Assembly: GCA_038893495.1 (NCBI GenBank)
Contig: JAWARJ010000001.1
Location: 1,911,824 to 1,975,823, forward strand
Source: Thermoproteus sp.
Lineage (GTDB): Archaea; Thermoproteota; Thermoprotei; Thermoproteales; Thermoproteaceae
Direction: 5' to 3'
DNA: 64,000 bases
Positions 62,534 to 64,000 of this stretch are shown here, one piece after another. Within the stretch, counting starts at the first letter, position 1, and every line of letters starts with the position of its first letter. The notes under the pieces were generated by a model that was given only the letters and a program-made list of their open reading frames with translations, had not been told where the DNA came from and searched no databases. The translations under genes were made by a program, and so were the position numbers.

Positions 62534-64000
62534 GCTTTGAGGTAGCCGCGAAGGACCTTCTGGGGAGGGTTGGAAAGCTCTATACGAAATCTGGCGTCCT
62601 AGAGACGCCTACAATATTTCCAGTAGTAGACCCCAAAAAACAAGAGTTATCACTAAATATAATAAAGAAATATTTTAATAACATTATAACAAATTCATAT
62701 TTTATTTATAGTATATATAAGAAGCCGGTAGACGCAAAGAGGATATTGGGCTGGAGCGGCATCTTGATGACGGACTCAGGCGCATATCAGATACTCCAAT
62801 ACGGCGTTATAGACATAAGGCCTGAAGACATCTTGAAGTACCAATCAGATATAGGTAGCGACATAGGGGTCATGTTGGACCTCCCCATGGACTCCGAGGA
62901 GTCGTACTTCTCGGCGTCGATAAAGGTGGAGGAGACTCTCAGAAGGGCCCTCGCGGCCATCGAGATGCGCGAACAGCTGGGCGGCATGTTGTTGGTGGGC
63001 CCAATACAGGGAGGGACACATAGAGACCTCCTCGTTAGATCCGCCAGATTTATGTCTAGACTGCCCTTCGATATATACGCTATAGGTAGCCCCACCACCC
63101 TACTTGAAGAATATAGATTCGATGAGATTATCGATATGGTGCTGACGGCGAAGCTCCATATGGGCCGCGAGGCGCCTCTACATCTATTCGGCGCCGGCCA
63201 CCCGTTAATTCTGCCCTTCGCCGTAGCCGTCGGCGTTGACCTCTTCGACAGTGCCTCGTACATATTATACGCCAGAGACGACAGAATCATGTTGAGAGAC
63301 AGGACCGTCAGGCTCGAAGACGTAAAGACCGACTATCTGCCTTGTAGCACTAAGCTCTGCGAGATTCCAGTCGAAGAGCTCAAAGAAATGCCGAAGATAG
63401 ACAGAACTCTGCTAATAGCCGAGCACAACTTGGCCGTGCTCAGAGAAGAAATTCTAGAAATAAGGCAGAGGATATACGAGGGAACGCTTTGGGAGTACCT
63501 AGAAGAAAAGGCGCGTGCCCACAAGTCCCTCTACAATGCGCTCAAGAGGATGAAGAAATACGTCAAGTTGATTGAGGAATACGACCCGGCGACACACCCC
63601 ATGCCAAGCGGCCTCTTGTTTTTCGGCGATACGGCTGATTCCAGGCCCGAGCCCTATAGACATAGGGCGAGGATAAAATACAACTACGAGGCGCCCGAGA
63701 AGCCAATTGCAATATTTTTAAAGGTATACTTCAAGCCATATAATAAATCTTGGGAATATATTTTCATAAATAAAATATTAAATAATTATAGAAAATATAT
63801 ACATATTTTATTTGTAGATGATATATTCGGCGTGGTCCCCGAAGAGGTCGCGGAGGTCTATCCGCTATCTCAACATGAATCTTGGGGCGCAGTAGAGGCG
63901 CTATATGACGATATAGCCGGCCTCTTAAAGAAATACAAGTATATAATTGCTTACGGTATCTATATAGGCGGTAAAAATGTAATAAATCTAGATAGATTAG
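62530..64000 (+). CDS. tgtA: Archaeosine tRNA-guanine transglycosylase, partial (runs off the window)
   Basis: At least 490 residues, open at the window edge. It exchanges guanine-15 of tRNA for preQ0 on the archaeosine pathway. T-D-S-G-A-Y-Q (catalytic-site Asp), F-G-A-G-H-P, D-L-F-D-S-A-S-Y and the zinc-binding C-S-T-K-L-C are visible, so the catalytic domain is complete. The C-terminal PUA-type region continues beyond the end. The ATG overlaps the SmAP3 stop (ATGA). Two strongly A/T-coded patches lie at 62640-62720 and 63700-63830. Confidence 0.92.
   Translation, partial: MSFEVAAKDLLGRVGKLYTKSGVLETPTIFPVVDPKKQELSLNIIKKYFNNIITNSYFIYSIYKKPVDAKRILGWSGILMTDSGAYQILQYGVIDIRPEDILKYQSDIGSDIGVMLDLPMDSEESYFSASIKVEETLRRALAAIEMREQLGGMLLVGPIQGGTHRDLLVRSARFMSRLPFDIYAIGSPTTLLEEYRFDEIIDMVLTAKLHMGREAPLHLFGAGHPLILPFAVAVGVDLFDSASYILYARDDRIMLRDRTVRLEDVKTDYLPCSTKLCEIPVEELKEMPKIDRTLLIAEHNLAVLREEILEIRQRIYEGTLWEYLEEKARAHKSLYNALKRMKKYVKLIEEYDPATHPMPSGLLFFGDTADSRPEPYRHRARIKYNYEAPEKPIAIFLKVYFKPYNKSWEYIFINKILNNYRKYIHILFVDDIFGVVPEEVAEVYPLSQHESWGAVEALYDDIAGLLKKYKYIIAYGIYIGGKNVINLDRL

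Noticed and set aside
43800-64000. A/T-rich islands as horizontally acquired insertions
   Set aside because: In polB and tgtA the islands align with the conserved protein core and remain in frame; a codon-level explanation fits better than insertion.
1-64000. CRISPR array, insertion sequence, provirus or rRNA operon
   Set aside because: No regularly spaced repeats, transposase, integrase, capsid or rRNA core sequences were noticed anywhere.

Overview
The window reads as chromosomal DNA of a hyperthermophilic crenarchaeon of the order Thermoproteales, probably Thermoproteus-like. The support is archaeal-only informational genes (SmAP proteins, DnaG-type primase, aCPSF1, thermosome, PsmB, uS2, uL2, eS17, eL37, a probable Rpo8), a ThermoDBP-type single-strand DNA-binding protein, archaeal-type PEP carboxylase, four intron-bearing tRNA genes with introns at canonical and non-canonical sites, and many genes whose start codon sits about 25 nt downstream of a TATA-like box (leaderless initiation, frequent GTG starts). 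No rRNA, CRISPR array, transposase, provirus or replication origin was recognised.

Layout. 0-6 kb: ssDNA-binding protein, thiamine-binding-like protein, and a cobalamin cluster (cobS, Thr-P decarboxylase cobD, a one-cysteine sulfide:quinone-reductase-like flavoprotein, cbiZ, cobO, and a cobY fused to a ParB/SerK-like kinase domain). 5.7-10 kb: purine permease, PPC-domain protein with DMT transporter, PEP carboxylase. 10.4-12.1 kb: tRNA-Thr(CGT), VapBC toxin-antitoxin pair, tRNA-Arg(GCG), tRNA-Pro(CGG), a 400-nt gap, tRNA-Pro(GGG). 12.2-21.4 kb: short polyprenyl synthase, ribH, two coiled-coil proteins with a cysteine module, sugar nucleotidyltransferase, PfkB kinase, DNA ligase, CYTH protein, proline-rich thioredoxin-like protein and an AMMECR1 protein. 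21.4-32.6 kb: an 8-kb gene for a giant secreted glycoprotein, a second membrane-anchored surface protein and enolase, all on the minus strand. 32.7-39.8 kb: cysS, pyruvate kinase, uL2, type 2 IPP isomerase, MEMO and uS2. 39.9-47 kb: Mrp ATPase, glyA, SDR, an Fe-S cluster protein, cytidine deaminase and a molybdopterin group (duplicated MoaC, ModE-like regulator, MoaA). 47-49 kb: membrane Ser/Thr kinase followed directly by a zinc-ribbon/FHA protein. 49-64 kb: methionine aminopeptidase, DnaG, PolB, SmAP1-eL37, aCPSF1, psmB-FKBP-eS17, thermosome, a mini-TFB/secretion-ATPase/membrane-protein operon, probable Rpo8, and SmAP3-tgtA (tgtA runs off the end).

How the genes fit together. The cobalamin genes cover corrinoid adenosylation, salvage by CbiZ, nucleotide-loop activation and the aminopropanol linker; the fused kinase domain could supply the threonine kinase step. 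The three molybdopterin genes make cPMP and probably regulate it. Kinase plus FHA protein look like a phospho-Ser/Thr relay. The most unusual items are the CobY-kinase fusion, the internally duplicated MoaC, the mini-TFB operon, the kinase-FHA pair, the giant surface protein, and a mosaic of AT-rich in-frame islands inside otherwise GC-rich conserved genes, concentrated in the right-hand third of the window. Genes are very tightly packed: most convergent pairs overlap at their 3' ends.
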